A stretch of 64,000 bases of DNA, from NCBI RefSeq assembly GCF_000177195.2, contig NC_015953.1, forward strand, positions 1,674,001 through 1,738,000, given 5' to 3'. Position numbers and translations under genes: made by a program. This document shows, one piece after another, positions 38,675 through 48,050 of this stretch. The stretch comes from Streptomyces sp. SirexAA-E. Lineage in GTDB: Bacteria > Actinomycetota > Actinomycetes > Streptomycetales > Streptomycetaceae. Position 1 is the stretch's first letter. Each line of letters opens with the position of its first letter. Below the pieces are notes generated by a model. The model worked only from the letters and a program-made list of their open reading frames with translations. It did no database searches and had not been told where the DNA came from.

Positions 38675-39523
38675 GTGGAAAGCCCGCACGGCGCGGCGGT
38701 CAGCGCGCAGGACTTCGGGCTGAAGGGGCCCCGCGGCTGGGTCTTCCAGGGCGTGGACCTGACGGCCCCGCCCGGATCACTCGTCGCGGTCGAGGGCCCG
38801 TCCGGCTCGGGGCGTACCTGTCTCCTGCTCGCCCTGACCGGCCGTATGCGGCCCAGCCGGGGTCACGCGGAAGTGGACGGTCTGCGCCTGCCCGGCCGGG
38901 CGGGCGCGGTCCGCGCGATCAGCGGGCTCGGACCGGTCCCCGGGGTCAACGAGCTGGACCCCGCCTTCACCGTCGCCGAGCACCTGCGGGAACGGGCGCT
39001 GCTGCGGCGCCGCTTCGACGATTCGCTGCACGCGCTGCTCCACCCGCGCGCGGCACGTGCCGCCGCCCGGGCCGCGGTGGACGCCGCTCTGGACGCCGCC
39101 GGGCTGGACCTCGCGACGCTGCCCAAGGCCGAGCGGACCTCCGTGCGCGACCTGGAGCGCCTGGAGGTGCTGCGGCTGTCCATCGCCCTGGCCCTGATGG
39201 GCGACCCGCGGCTGCTGGCGGTCGACGACGCCGACCTCAAGCTCTCCGACCGGGAACGCGCCGAGGCCTGGCGGCTGTTGCGGGGCATCGCCGACGGCGG
39301 CACGACCGTGCTCGCGGTGTGCGGCGAGGCACCCGAGGGCGCGCTCACCGTACGCACCGGCGGCAGGCGGAACACCCCGGACGGCACCGGCGCCCCGGAC
39401 GGCACGGACCCGGCAGCCCCCACGGCCACCACAGGCACCACGGATCCCTCGGACATCACCGCCGGTTCCACGACGACGGGGAAGGAGACGGCCGATGCGA
39501 GCACCGGGACTGGCCGCGCTTGA
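38675..39523 (+). CDS. ABC-type ATPase with degenerate catalytic motifs
   Basis: This is a 282-residue ABC ATPase domain. Walker A is intact as EGPSGSGRT (residues 40-48). The LSGGQ signature is not recognisable; SVRDLERLEVLRLS occupies its place. The Walker B region reads LLAVDDADLKLSD, with Asp where the catalytic Glu is expected. The C-terminus is a Thr/Gly/Asp-rich tail of about 50 residues. It likely energises or regulates the YhgE/Pip permease that overlaps its 3' end by 29 bases, though reduced hydrolysis is possible. The GTG start follows GGAGGGGG. Confidence 0.82.
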   Translation: MESPHGAAVSAQDFGLKGPRGWVFQGVDLTAPPGSLVAVEGPSGSGRTCLLLALTGRMRPSRGHAEVDGLRLPGRAGAVRAISGLGPVPGVNELDPAFTVAEHLRERALLRRRFDDSLHALLHPRAARAAARAAVDAALDAAGLDLATLPKAERTSVRDLERLEVLRLSIALALMGDPRLLAVDDADLKLSDRERAEAWRLLRGIADGGTTVLAVCGEAPEGALTVRTGGRRNTPDGTGAPDGTDPAAPTATTGTTDPSDITAGSTTTGKETADASTGTGRA

Positions 39524-41582
39524 GCTGAAGCGGTTCGGCAGGGGACGGATGCCGCGTGCCGCCCTGGTGGCGCTCCTGCTGCTGCCCCTGCTGTACGGCG
39601 CCCTGTACCTCTGGTCGTTCTGGGACCCCTACGGCCGGCTCGACCGGATACCGGTCGCGCTCGTCAACGACGACAAGGGGACGACCGCCGACGGCGAGCG
39701 GCTCGCGGCGGGCGACGAGATCGCCGACCGGCTGCTGGACTCCGAGGTCTTCGACTGGCACGAGGTCAGCGGCCAGGAGGCCCGCGAGGGCCTGGAGGCC
39801 GGGACGTACTACCTGACGCTGACCATGCCCTCCGACTTCAGCAGGCGCATCGCGTCCAGCGGGGGCGACTCGCCCGAGACCGGCGCCCTCCAGGTCCACA
39901 CGAACGACGCCAACAACTACATCGTCGGGCAGATCTCCCGGTCGGTGTTCTCCGAGGTGCGCAGTGCGGCGTCGGCGAAGACCTCACGCGGCTTCCTCGA
40001 CCGCATCTTCATCAACTTCTCCGACCTCCACGACGCGACGGCGAAGGCCGCCAAGGGCGCCGACGACCTGGAGAGCGGCATCACCAAGGCGAAGAAGGGG
40101 TCCAAGGACCTCGCCGACGGGCTCAAGGACGCCAAGTCGGGCAGCGGCAAGCTGTCCTCCGGCCTGGTCCGGCTCGACAAGGGGGCGGGTGATCTCCGAA
40201 CGGGCTCGCAGCAGGTCGCCGAGGGCACCCAGGTCCTCGCCGACAAGGTGAACACGGCGGCCGCCGACGTACGGCCGTTCCTGAAGGACAACGGCAAGGC
40301 CATCGGGGACACCGCCCGGCTGGTCGCCGACTCCTCCAGGACCGTGCGGGACAACCTCGACCTGCTGGCGAAGGCGGCACCCACCGCCGCGGCCGCAGCC
40401 CACAAGGCCTCCGACGACCTGACCGACGTCTACCGGACCCGCTGCGAGGAGCAGGCCGAGCCCGACGCCACCGTATGCCCCGACCTGAAACGCGCGAAGA
40501 CGGCGGCCCAGGACGTCACGGCGGTGGCCGACGACGTGAACACGCTGGTCACCGAGCAGAACGGCGACCTGACCGAGCTCCGGGCGCAGCTGGCCGCACT
40601 GGAGAAGCAGGCCGACGCCCTCGCGCGGCGCGCGCCCCACCTGGACACGGACCTGGAGTCCGCCGTCTCGAAGATCAACGCGCTCAACACCGGCGCGAAG
40701 AAGGTCGCCAAGGGCGCCGACACCCTGCGTACCGGACTGGGCACCGCCAAGTCCGGCGCCGAGAACCTGGACACCGGCATCAAGAAGCTCAGGACGGGCG
40801 CCACCGACCTGGACAGCGGTCTGTACCGGCTGGGCGACGGCTCGGCCACGCTCGCCCAGGGGCTGAACGACGGTGTCGGGAAGATCCCCGACTACGACGA
40901 GAAGGACCGCGACGCCCGTACCGGCGTCATGGCGGACCCCGTGCGGCTGGCCTCCTCGTCCCTGCACGCGGCCCCCAACTACGGGACCGGGTTCGCCCCG
41001 TACTTCATCCCGCTCTCGCTCTGGGTGGGGGCGATGGTGGCGTACATGCTGATCCAGCCGCTCAACCGGCGGGCGCTCGCCGTCGGGGCACCGTCCTGGC
41101 GGATCGCCTTCGCGGGCTGGCTGCCGGTCGCCGCGATCGGGCTGCTCCAGGTCGTCGCCCTGATGGCCGTACTGCACTGGCGGCTCGGGCTGGAGATGAC
41201 GCACGCGGCCGGGACGATGGGCTTCCTTGCCCTGGTGACCTGCTGCTTCGCCGCCATCGTGCAATGGCTCAACGCCCGCTTCGGCGCGGCCGGCCGCATC
41301 CTGGTCCTGGCGGTGCTGATGCTCCAGCTGACCTCGGCCGGCGGTACGTACCCCGTCCAGACCAGCCCGGGCTTCTTCGGGGCGATCCACCCCTATCTGC
41401 CGATGACGTACGTCGTGGACGGGCTGCGCAGGCTCATCACGGGCGGCGGCCTCGGCCCGGTGTGGCAGGGCTGCGTGGTGCTGTCGGCCTTCACGGCGGG
41501 GGCGCTGGCGCTGACCGCCCTGGCCGCCCGCCGCAAGCAGGTGTGGACCGTGGACCGGCTGCACCCGGAGCTGACCCTGTGA
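39495..41582 (+). CDS. YhgE/Pip family ABC-2-like membrane protein
   Basis: The 695-residue protein has the YhgE/Pip layout. A first membrane helix sits at about residues 22-42. A large extracytoplasmic region (about 45-500) follows, rich in coiled coil and in repeated K-G-A-x-x-L-x-x-G units, such as KGADDLESGITKAKKGSKDL. Five C-terminal helices with PFIPLS-type and ITGGG-type segments complete it. Relatives include phage infection protein and type VII secretion-linked membrane proteins; transport of lipophilic compounds or envelope material is plausible. It is cotranscribed with the ATPase and TetR genes. Confidence 0.88.
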   Translation: MRAPGLAALELKRFGRGRMPRAALVALLLLPLLYGALYLWSFWDPYGRLDRIPVALVNDDKGTTADGERLAAGDEIADRLLDSEVFDWHEVSGQEAREGLEAGTYYLTLTMPSDFSRRIASSGGDSPETGALQVHTNDANNYIVGQISRSVFSEVRSAASAKTSRGFLDRIFINFSDLHDATAKAAKGADDLESGITKAKKGSKDLADGLKDAKSGSGKLSSGLVRLDKGAGDLRTGSQQVAEGTQVLADKVNTAAADVRPFLKDNGKAIGDTARLVADSSRTVRDNLDLLAKAAPTAAAAAHKASDDLTDVYRTRCEEQAEPDATVCPDLKRAKTAAQDVTAVADDVNTLVTEQNGDLTELRAQLAALEKQADALARRAPHLDTDLESAVSKINALNTGAKKVAKGADTLRTGLGTAKSGAENLDTGIKKLRTGATDLDSGLYRLGDGSATLAQGLNDGVGKIPDYDEKDRDARTGVMADPVRLASSSLHAAPNYGTGFAPYFIPLSLWVGAMVAYMLIQPLNRRALAVGAPSWRIAFAGWLPVAAIGLLQVVALMAVLHWRLGLEMTHAAGTMGFLALVTCCFAAIVQWLNARFGAAGRILVLAVLMLQLTSAGGTYPVQTSPGFFGAIHPYLPMTYVVDGLRRLITGGGLGPVWQGCVVLSAFTAGALALTALAARRKQVWTVDRLHPELTL

Positions 41583-41611
41583 GCGCGCCGGGACCTGTAA
41601 AAATCAGGGGC

Positions 41612-42223
41612 ATGGACAGCAGCAGCACCACGCGCCGCCAGGCGACCCGGCAGAAGCTCTACGAGGCGGCGGTGACCCTCATCGCGGAGAAGGGGTTCTC
41701 GGCGACCACGGTGGACGAGATCGCCGAGCGCGCCGGGGTCGCCAAGGGAACGGTCTACTACAACTTCAAGAGCAAGACCGAACTCTTCGAGGAGCTGCTG
41801 CGGCACGGCGTCGGGCTGCTCACCCAGTCCCTGCGCTCCGCCGCGGCGGAGACCGACGCGCGGGGCGGCAGCCGTGTGGAGGCGCTGGACGCCATGATCA
41901 GGGCGGGTCTGGTCTTCATCGACCGCTACCCGGCCTTCACCCAGCTCTACGTGGCCGAGCTCTGGCGCACCAACCGCGCGTGGCAGTCGACCCTCCTGGT
42001 GGTGCGTCAGGAGGCCGTCGCCGTCGTCGAGGGCGTGCTCCGGGACGGGGTCGCGGGCGGCGAGCTGAGCGAGGAGATCGACATCCAGCTGACGGCCGCC
42101 GCGCTGGTGGGGATGGTGCTGGTGGCGGCGCTGGACTGGCAGGCGTTCCAGCCGGAGCGCACGATCGACGACGTGCACTCCGCCCTGTCGCTGCTGCTGC
42201 GCGGGCGGGTCAGCGGCCACTGA
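41612..42223 (+). CDS. TetR-family transcriptional regulator
   Basis: The 203-residue TetR protein has an N-terminal helix-turn-helix (FSATTVDEIAERAGVAKGTV, then YYNFKSKTELFEELL) and a ligand-binding C-terminal domain. It probably represses its own operon through the palindrome at 38637-38660. A GTG at 41579 overlaps the permease stop by 4 bases and has GGAG 8 nt upstream, so a product 11 residues longer is quite possible. The ATG at 41612 has AGGGG very close. The ligand is unknown. Confidence 0.9.
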   Translation: MDSSSTTRRQATRQKLYEAAVTLIAEKGFSATTVDEIAERAGVAKGTVYYNFKSKTELFEELLRHGVGLLTQSLRSAAAETDARGGSRVEALDAMIRAGLVFIDRYPAFTQLYVAELWRTNRAWQSTLLVVRQEAVAVVEGVLRDGVAGGELSEEIDIQLTAAALVGMVLVAALDWQAFQPERTIDDVHSALSLLLRGRVSGH

Positions 42224-42271
42224 GACCGGGCCTCACGGGCCCGTCGGGGCCGCCCGGGACCGCGGACGGAC

Positions 42272-42324
42272 GACGCCGGGCCGGTGGTACCCGAATCCCC
42301 CTCGGATACCACCGGCCCGGCGTC
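42272..42324 (+). terminator. Terminator of the YhgE/TetR operon
   Basis: An 18-bp perfect stem pairs 42272-42289 with 42307-42324 across a 17-nt loop that can itself pair CCGA with TCGG. It starts 49 bp after the TetR stop codon. Confidence 0.8.
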
Positions 42325-42584
42325 CGTGCGTCGCGAAGAGCCCTCCCCCGTGGCCGCGTCCCCCGTGGCCCCCGGGCTCTCCGTCGTGCACCCCCGTTAC
42401 GTCCGGGTGCCGTGCCGTTCCGCCGCCCCGTGCCGGCGGTCCGGGCTCCGTGCCCCTTCCGTGGTCCCCACTCTTCCGTCCGGGCGGGTGGCGGCCCATC
42501 CGCTCACCTACTCATCTGCGTACCTAGGTAGGGATACTCAGGGACCCCGCCCCGCGCGCGGCCGGACTGGCTACGATCTCGTCC
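42325..42584. promoter_or_regulatory. Upstream region of the DUF4126 gene
   Basis: No gene is evident in the rest of the 361-bp TetR-DUF4126 gap. A 10-bp palindrome, TACCTAGGTA, lies at 42521-42530. A -10-like TACGAT at 42572-42577 stands 7 bp before the GTG start of the next gene, suggesting a leaderless transcript. Confidence 0.5.
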
Positions 42585-43202
42585 GTGTCCGTACTCCCCC
42601 TGGTGTTCACGAGCGGCTGGGCGAGCGGGATCAACGCCTACGCCGTGATCCTGCTGCTCGGCCTCTTCGGAGCGACCGGCTTCGCCGACGACGTGCCGGA
42701 CGTGCTCCAGCGCCCCGATGTCCTCGTGGTGGCCGGGGTGCTCTTCCTGTGCGAGGCGGCGGCCGACAAGATCCCGTACCTGGACTCGGCCTGGGACGCC
42801 GTGCACACGGTCGTGCGTCCGGTGGCCGGGGCCGTCGTCGCCGCGCTGCTGGCCGGCGAGAGCGGTTCGCTGCCGGAGCTGGCGGCCGGTGCGGTGGGCG
42901 GTTCCACCGCGCTGATGAGCCACCTGGTCAAGGCGGGCACCAGGATGGCCGTCAACACCTCGCCGGAGCCCTTCAGCAACATCGGCGTCAGTCTGGCGGA
43001 GGACCTCGGCGTGGCGGGGGTCATCACCTTCGCCGTCTTCCACCCCGTGGCCGCCGCCGTCGTCGCCGGGACGCTGCTGGTGCTCGGCGTCGTCGTCGTG
43101 CTCTTCCTCGCCTCCCGCATCCGCCGTTTCCTACGCCGCAGGGCACAGCAAAGGGCGCAGAAGCGGCCGGCCGGAGCGGGCGGCCACCCGCCTCCCGCAT
43201 GA
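42585..43202 (+). CDS. DUF4126 domain-containing membrane protein
   Basis: The 205-residue protein has about five membrane helices and Gly/Ala-rich segments (FTSGWASGINAYAVILLLG at the start, SHLVKAGTRMAVNTSPEPFS in the middle). These define DUF4126. An Arg/Gln-rich tail faces the cytoplasm. No function is known. No ribosome site precedes the GTG, and TACGAT ends 7 bp upstream, so translation may be leaderless. It is followed by an FAD oxidoreductase with its own promoter. Confidence 0.88.
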   Translation: MSVLPLVFTSGWASGINAYAVILLLGLFGATGFADDVPDVLQRPDVLVVAGVLFLCEAAADKIPYLDSAWDAVHTVVRPVAGAVVAALLAGESGSLPELAAGAVGGSTALMSHLVKAGTRMAVNTSPEPFSNIGVSLAEDLGVAGVITFAVFHPVAAAVVAGTLLVLGVVVVLFLASRIRRFLRRRAQQRAQKRPAGAGGHPPPA

Positions 43203-43262
43203 GCCGCCGGTGGCGCCCCGGCGACCGGGTCCCGCGCCGCCGGACGGTCTAAAGTCGCTTGC

Positions 43263-44768
43263 ATGGCACGAATTGCGGTGATCGGCGCCGGGACGGGCGC
43301 GATGGCGGCCGCTGCCCGGCTCGCCGTGGCAGGCCACCGGGTGACGGTGTACGAGCGGTCGGGGACGTACGGGGGCTCGCTCGGCCGGTATGCCCGTGAC
43401 GGCTTCGTCTTCGACACCGGCCCCTCGCTGCTGCACCTCCCGGCGGTCTACCGCGACCTGTTCGTGAAGACCGGCAAGGAGCCGCTGGAGCGGTGCGTCA
43501 CGCTCACCCAGGTCGACCCGGCGAGCCGCCACCTCTTCGCGGACGGCACCGCCGTGTCCCTGCCCGACGCCAGCCGCGCCGGGGTGGTCGCCGCCCTGGA
43601 CCAGGCGCTCGGCGAGGGCGCGGGCACCCGCTGGGCCCAGTTCCTGGACCGGGCGGGCACCGCCTGGGACCGGTCGCGCCGGCCTCTGCTGGAGGAGCCC
43701 CTGCGCGAGGACCGTGAGGTGGCGGCCCGCGACCCCTACCCGGCGCCGCGCCGTCGCCGGCTGCTGCGCCCCGCCCGGCAGGCGGCGACCCTCGCGCAGA
43801 TCGGCGCCTGGGAGCTGGCCGACCCCCGCCTGGCGGCCCTGCTCGACGGGTACGCCCTGTCGTACGGCCTGGACCCGCGCCGCGCCCCGGCCGCCGCGTC
43901 CCTCCTGCCGTACATGGAGCAGACGTTCGGCAGCTGGTACGTCTCCGGCGGGATGCGGGAGCTCGCCGGTGCGCTGTACGAGCGGTGTGTGCTGCGCCGG
44001 GTGGAGTTCGTCTTCGGCGCCGAGGTGGTGCGGGTGACGGAGAAGGACGGCCGGGCGGCGGGCGTCGAGCTGGCCGACGGCACGCACGCGGACGCCGACC
44101 ACGTGGTCCTCGGTGCCCAGCCGGGCCCCGAGCTGGTGCCGTCCCAGGCGTGGGACGTCCCCGGGGCCCGGTCGGCCGGACGGGCCGCGGTGCCCGGCCG
44201 GTTCGTGGTGATGCTGTCGCTGCGCGGCGCCCGGGAGGCCGGGGCCGTGCACCGGACCGTGGTGCACTGCGAGGACGGGGCGGGCGAGCAGGAGGCGGTG
44301 TTCGGCGGCCGGATCGCCGACGTGCCGACGGTGACCGTGTTGCGTCCGGACGACCCCTCCACCCGTCCGGACGAGGCGCACGAGGCCGTGACCCTGACGG
44401 CGACGGTGGCCCCGCACGGGCCGGTGGACTGGACGGACCCGGCGCGCCGCGAGCGCTTCGCGGACGTGCTGACCGGCCGGGCCGCCCTGGCCGTCCCCGG
44501 CCTGCGTGAGCGGATCCTCCGGGCCGAGGTGCGCACCCCGGCCGAGACCGCCGCCGACACCGGCGCCGCGGGAGGCTCGGTGCCCGCGCCCGCGCTGGCC
44601 GGGGCCGGTGGCGCCTTCCTGCGCCCGGGGAACCGCACCGCGCTGCCCGGCCTGTACCTGGCGGGCGGCTGGGCCCATCCCGGTGGCGGCCCCGCCCACG
44701 CCGGGATGTCGGGGGCGCTGGTGGCCGGACTCGTCGTGGAGGGCGACGGGTTCCGCGGCTCCCGCTGA
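43263..44768 (+). CDS. Phytoene desaturase-like FAD-dependent oxidoreductase
   Basis: The 501-residue flavoprotein has the N-terminal dinucleotide fold IAVIGAGTGAMAAAARLA and the YGGSLGRY and FVFDTGPSLLHLP motifs of the CrtI/NAD(P)-binding amine-oxidase superfamily. The C-terminal FAD segment is GLYLAGGWAHPGGGPAHAG. CrtI-like enzymes desaturate or isomerise polyprenoids, but no carotenoid genes neighbour it, so the substrate is open. ATG 43263 has no ribosome site; TAAAGT ends 7 bp upstream, as in leaderless genes. Confidence 0.88.
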   Translation: MARIAVIGAGTGAMAAAARLAVAGHRVTVYERSGTYGGSLGRYARDGFVFDTGPSLLHLPAVYRDLFVKTGKEPLERCVTLTQVDPASRHLFADGTAVSLPDASRAGVVAALDQALGEGAGTRWAQFLDRAGTAWDRSRRPLLEEPLREDREVAARDPYPAPRRRRLLRPARQAATLAQIGAWELADPRLAALLDGYALSYGLDPRRAPAAASLLPYMEQTFGSWYVSGGMRELAGALYERCVLRRVEFVFGAEVVRVTEKDGRAAGVELADGTHADADHVVLGAQPGPELVPSQAWDVPGARSAGRAAVPGRFVVMLSLRGAREAGAVHRTVVHCEDGAGEQEAVFGGRIADVPTVTVLRPDDPSTRPDEAHEAVTLTATVAPHGPVDWTDPARRERFADVLTGRAALAVPGLRERILRAEVRTPAETAADTGAAGGSVPAPALAGAGGAFLRPGNRTALPGLYLAGGWAHPGGGPAHAGMSGALVAGLVVEGDGFRGSR

Positions 44769-44787
44769 GCGAGCGGGGCCGCCGCGG

Positions 44788-45717
44788 TCAGTAGCGGTAC
44801 TGCTCGTTCTGGCCGGTGTCGTAGCCGTTGCCGTAGGGCGCGGCGGGCGCCTCCGGAGGCAGCGGCGGGTACTCGTTCTCCCGCTGCTGCGGGACCCAGA
44901 CCCCGCCGGGCGGGGTGTCGGTCGTGTACTGGCCCGCGTAGGGGTCGGGCTGCCGGTCGTAACCGCCGCCGTACCCGTTCTCGTCGCCGTGGGTCCCCGC
45001 GCCGTAGCCGTCGTACGGGGCGTGGTCACCGGCTCCCCGGGCCCCGCCGTTCCCGGCGTAGGGGTCGGTGTAGGCGGCGTACTCCTGCTGCCCGGTGGGC
45101 TGTCCGGTGGTGTAGTCGTACGGCCCGGTGTAGGTGCCCTGGCCCTGGTAGGTCTCCTGGGCCGGGTAGTCGCTCCGGCCGCCGAAGACGTCCTGTCCCT
45201 GGCCGCCGTACGGGTCGTAGGCGTCGTACTGCTCCCGCCCCGGGGCGGCGGGGGCGTCCCCGGCCGAGGGGCCTGCGTCGGTGTAGACGCCGTACTGCCC
45301 GGTGTCGTCGGGAAGCGGCTGCGGCTCGTAGACCGCGAAGGCGGCCGTCTCCGCGGCGGCCTCCGGGGCCTGGTCCTGGTACTCCAGGTCGGAGACCTCC
45401 AGCGTGGGCCTGCTGTCGGCGGGTCCCTGGGAGCCCCGGCGGCGACGGCGGCTCGCCCCCGGCTTGCCGCCGATGGCCCAGCCCGTCGAGAAGCCGCGCC
45501 GGAAGGAGAGCGTCACATACGTCTGGCCCGTCGCGAAGGCGATCGCCCCGACGACGATCACCAGCACGGAGGGGATCAGCACCCCCAGGACCACGCCGAG
45601 GAAGCCGGCGAACGCCAGCAGCCTCCACCGCAGCCTCGCCTTGTACTGCAGCAGCACCTCGCCCAGCAGCCACAGCGCCACGATGCCGAAAGCGATGTAG
45701 AGGACCGTCCAGCCCAC
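44788..45717 (-). CDS. Membrane protein with long Tyr/Gly-rich tail
   Basis: This is a 309-residue protein. Two membrane helices (about residues 3-22 and 32-63) are followed by an Arg-rich stop (SRRRRRGSQ). A low-complexity tail of about 190 residues rich in Tyr, Gly, Gln, Pro and Asp follows, with loose repeats such as YDPYGGQGQD and YTDPYAGNGG. I do not recognise a catalytic domain. The tail is likely disordered and prone to multivalent contacts. It lies downstream of metF on the same strand with a 47-bp gap. Confidence 0.75.
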   Translation of the reverse strand: MGWTVLYIAFGIVALWLLGEVLLQYKARLRWRLLAFAGFLGVVLGVLIPSVLVIVVGAIAFATGQTYVTLSFRRGFSTGWAIGGKPGASRRRRRGSQGPADSRPTLEVSDLEYQDQAPEAAAETAAFAVYEPQPLPDDTGQYGVYTDAGPSAGDAPAAPGREQYDAYDPYGGQGQDVFGGRSDYPAQETYQGQGTYTGPYDYTTGQPTGQQEYAAYTDPYAGNGGARGAGDHAPYDGYGAGTHGDENGYGGGYDRQPDPYAGQYTTDTPPGGVWVPQQRENEYPPLPPEAPAAPYGNGYDTGQNEQYRY

Positions 45718-45764
45718 GCCCGCCCCCTCCTACGGCCGCCCCGGTCGGTGACGGGTGCGGCCGG

Positions 45765-46682
45765 TCACGACTGCTTGTGCAGTCCGAGATTCTCGTAGAT
45801 CTCGAGCGTTGCCGTCGAGTTGTTGAGCGTGATGAAGTGCAGCCCTGGGACACCCTCGGACAGCAACCTCGCGCAGAACTCCGTTGCGAACTCGATGCCA
45901 ATGGAGCGTACAGCGGCCGCATCGTCCTTGACGGCGAGGATGCGGTCTTTCAGGGCGGACGGCAGGGACGCGTTGCTGAGCTGGGGGAATCTTTCCAGCT
46001 GCCGGACGCTGGTCAGCGGCATCACCTCGGGGATGACGGGGGTGTCGCAACCCGCCGCGACGACGCGGTCACGCATCCGCAGATAGCTCTCCGGGTGGAA
46101 GAACATCTGGGTGATCGCGTAGTCCGCGCCGGCCCGGCACTTGTCGACGAAATGCCGGATGTCGGAGTCCCAGTCGGCCGACCGCGGGTGCCTTTCGGGG
46201 AAGGCGGCGACGCCGACGCAGAAGTCGCCGGACTCCTTGATGAGCCGGACCAGGTCGGCGGCGTACCGCACGCCCTCGGGGTGCTCGACCCACTCGGCCA
46301 TCGGGTCGCCCGGCGGATCTCCGCGCACCGCCAGGATGTTCCGGATGCCCGCGTCGGCGTACTGCCCGACCATGTTGCGCAGCTGGGCGACGGAGTGGTC
46401 GACGGCGGTGAGGTGGGCGACCGGTGTGAGGGTGGAGTCGGCGGCGATCTGCTGGGTCGCCCGCACCGTCCCCTCACGCGTCGAACCGCCCGCCCCGTAG
46501 GTCACGGAGACGAAGCTCGGGCGCACCGCCTCGACCCGCCGCAGGGCGTTCCAGAGGTTCCGCTCGCCCTTCTCGGTCTTGGGCGCCCAGAACTCGAACG
46601 AGTACGACGTCTTGCCGGTCGCGAGCAGTTCACGCACGGTGCGTGCGTGATCCGTCCAGGTGGAAGGTGTGCCAAGGGCCAT
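45765..46682 (-). CDS. metF: 5,10-Methylenetetrahydrofolate reductase
   Basis: The 305-residue TIM-barrel flavoenzyme carries the catalytic Glu near [15 protein letters not shown]. Folate- and FAD-site segments include [24 protein letters not shown] and [11 protein letters not shown]. It makes 5-methyltetrahydrofolate for methionine synthesis. The ATG at 46682 has no ribosome site, and TAACCT lies 6 bp upstream, which fits a leaderless mRNA. It is separated from thiE by 115 bp. Confidence 0.94.
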   Translation of the reverse strand: MALGTPSTWTDHARTVRELLATGKTSYSFEFWAPKTEKGERNLWNALRRVEAVRPSFVSVTYGAGGSTREGTVRATQQIAADSTLTPVAHLTAVDHSVAQLRNMVGQYADAGIRNILAVRGDPPGDPMAEWVEHPEGVRYAADLVRLIKESGDFCVGVAAFPERHPRSADWDSDIRHFVDKCRAGADYAITQMFFHPESYLRMRDRVVAAGCDTPVIPEVMPLTSVRQLERFPQLSNASLPSALKDRILAVKDDAAAVRSIGIEFATEFCARLLSEGVPGLHFITLNNSTATLEIYENLGLHKQS

Positions 46683-46797
46683 ACCGGGAGGTTAACCAGG
46701 GCTCGGCGGTACCCCAACCGGACCGCACGGTTTGACCGGAATACGTCGTTTCTTGTCCACCCTTCGGACAGCCGGCCCGGTCCGCCCCGGGCGCGGT

Positions 46798-47448
46798 TCA
46801 GAGGGAGCGCGCCCGGACGCGTTTCGCCAGCTCGGCCGCGGCCGCCGCGGGGTCGTCCGCCTCGGTGACCGCCCGGACGACCACGACGCGGCGGGCGCCC
46901 GCGTCCAGCACCTCGTCCAGGTTGCCCGCGTCGATCCCGCCGATGGCGAACCACGGGCGGGTTGTGGGCAGCGAGGCCGCGTAGCGCACCAGGCCGAGGC
47001 CCGGGGCGTGGCGGCCGGGCTTGGTCGGGGTGGGCCAGCAGGGGCCCGTGCAGAAGTAGTCGGTCCCCGCCTCGGCGACGGCGGCGTCGACCTCGGCCTC
47101 GGCGTGGGTGGAACGGCCGATCAGCACGTCGTCGCCGAGGATCGCGCGGGCGGCCGGCACGGGGAGGTCGCCCTGTCCCAGGTGCAGTACGGCGGAGCCG
47201 GCGGCGTGGGCGACGTCGGCCCGGTCGTTGACGGCGAGGAGGGCGCCGTGGCGGGCGCAGGCGTCGGCGAACACCGCGAGGTGTTCGAGCTCCTCGGCGG
47301 CCTCCATGCCCTTGTCGCGGAGCTGGACGACGTCCACGCCCGAGGAGAGCACCGCGTCGAGGAACGCGGGGAGGTCGCCCTGCCGCTTACGGGCGTCGGT
47401 GCAGAGGTAGAGCCGGGCGTCGGCCAGCCGCGAGCGAGGCGTGGACAT
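46798..47448 (-). CDS. thiE: Thiamine-phosphate synthase
   Basis: The 216-residue TIM-barrel enzyme has [19 protein letters not shown] (pyrophosphate loop), [12 protein letters not shown] and HLGQGDLPV, followed by FCTGPCWPT and AIGGIDAGN. It couples the HMP pyrophosphate and thiazole phosphate halves of thiamine. The ATG at 47448 follows GGGGGAAATC. It is transcribed apart from the thiOSG operon 2 kb away, and no TPP riboswitch precedes it. Confidence 0.94.
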   Translation of the reverse strand: MSTPRSRLADARLYLCTDARKRQGDLPAFLDAVLSSGVDVVQLRDKGMEAAEELEHLAVFADACARHGALLAVNDRADVAHAAGSAVLHLGQGDLPVPAARAILGDDVLIGRSTHAEAEVDAAVAEAGTDYFCTGPCWPTPTKPGRHAPGLGLVRYAASLPTTRPWFAIGGIDAGNLDEVLDAGARRVVVVRAVTEADDPAAAAAELAKRVRARSL

Positions 47449-47554
47449 GAAGATTTCCCCCCGTGGGTACGTCGGCGGATCCCTCCGCGCGGCGGTGGAT
47501 CCTCAGGGCTTCGGTGGGACCTCCGGGGTCCCGGTACCGGCGGTCCGGTGACGG

Positions 47555-47589
47555 CGGAGTGCGGGCCGTGGGTCACGGCCCGCACTCCG
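47555..47589 (-). terminator. Terminator of the Rv2175c-like gene
   Basis: A perfect 16-bp stem (47555-47570 with 47574-47589) around the loop GGT, placed 15 bp after the stop and before thiE. Confidence 0.8.
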
Positions 47590-47604
47590 GTCACGGTCGT
47601 CCGG

Positions 47605-47970
47605 TCAGACGGCGAGCGCCTGCGCCCGGCGCTTCACCTCCGTACCGCGATTCTCGCTCAGGGCCTGGGCGGGGGTCCCGGGCAGGGTCGGGTCGGGGGT
47701 GAAGAGCCAGTCCAGCATCTCTTCGTCGTTGTAGCCGTCGTCCCTCAGGAGTGTCAGGGTCCCCGCGAGGCCCTTGACCACCTTGTTGCCGTCGATGAAG
47801 GCGGCAGGCACCTGGAGCGTCCGGTTCTCACCACGTCGTACGGCGATCAGCTGGCCCTCCTTGACCAGCTGCCGCACGCGCGTCACCTCGACATCGAGCA
47901 TTTCCGCGATGTCGGGAAGGTGGAGCCAGGCGGGGACGAGAGCATCGATCTTTGCGTCAATCTCGGTCAC
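47605..47970 (-). CDS. Rv2175c-family DNA-binding protein
   Basis: The 121-residue protein has a winged helix-turn-helix of the Rv2175c type (HLPDIAEMLDVEVTRVRQLV) and a C-terminal domain with DGYNDEEMLDWLFTPDP. The mycobacterial relative is a substrate of a Ser/Thr kinase that loses DNA binding when phosphorylated. A PASTA kinase gene lies 4 kb away, so a similar link is conceivable but unproven. The GTG start has no evident ribosome site. It is followed by a strong terminator. Confidence 0.9.
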   Translation of the reverse strand: MTEIDAKIDALVPAWLHLPDIAEMLDVEVTRVRQLVKEGQLIAVRRGENRTLQVPAAFIDGNKVVKGLAGTLTLLRDDGYNDEEMLDWLFTPDPTLPGTPAQALSENRGTEVKRRAQALAV

Positions 47971-48050
47971 AAGGACAAGCGTGCCATCTGGGACCGACAG
48001 CCGGTAGCCGGGCCGACCGTACGAGGCGCGTCACCGGGTGCCGTCCCCGG

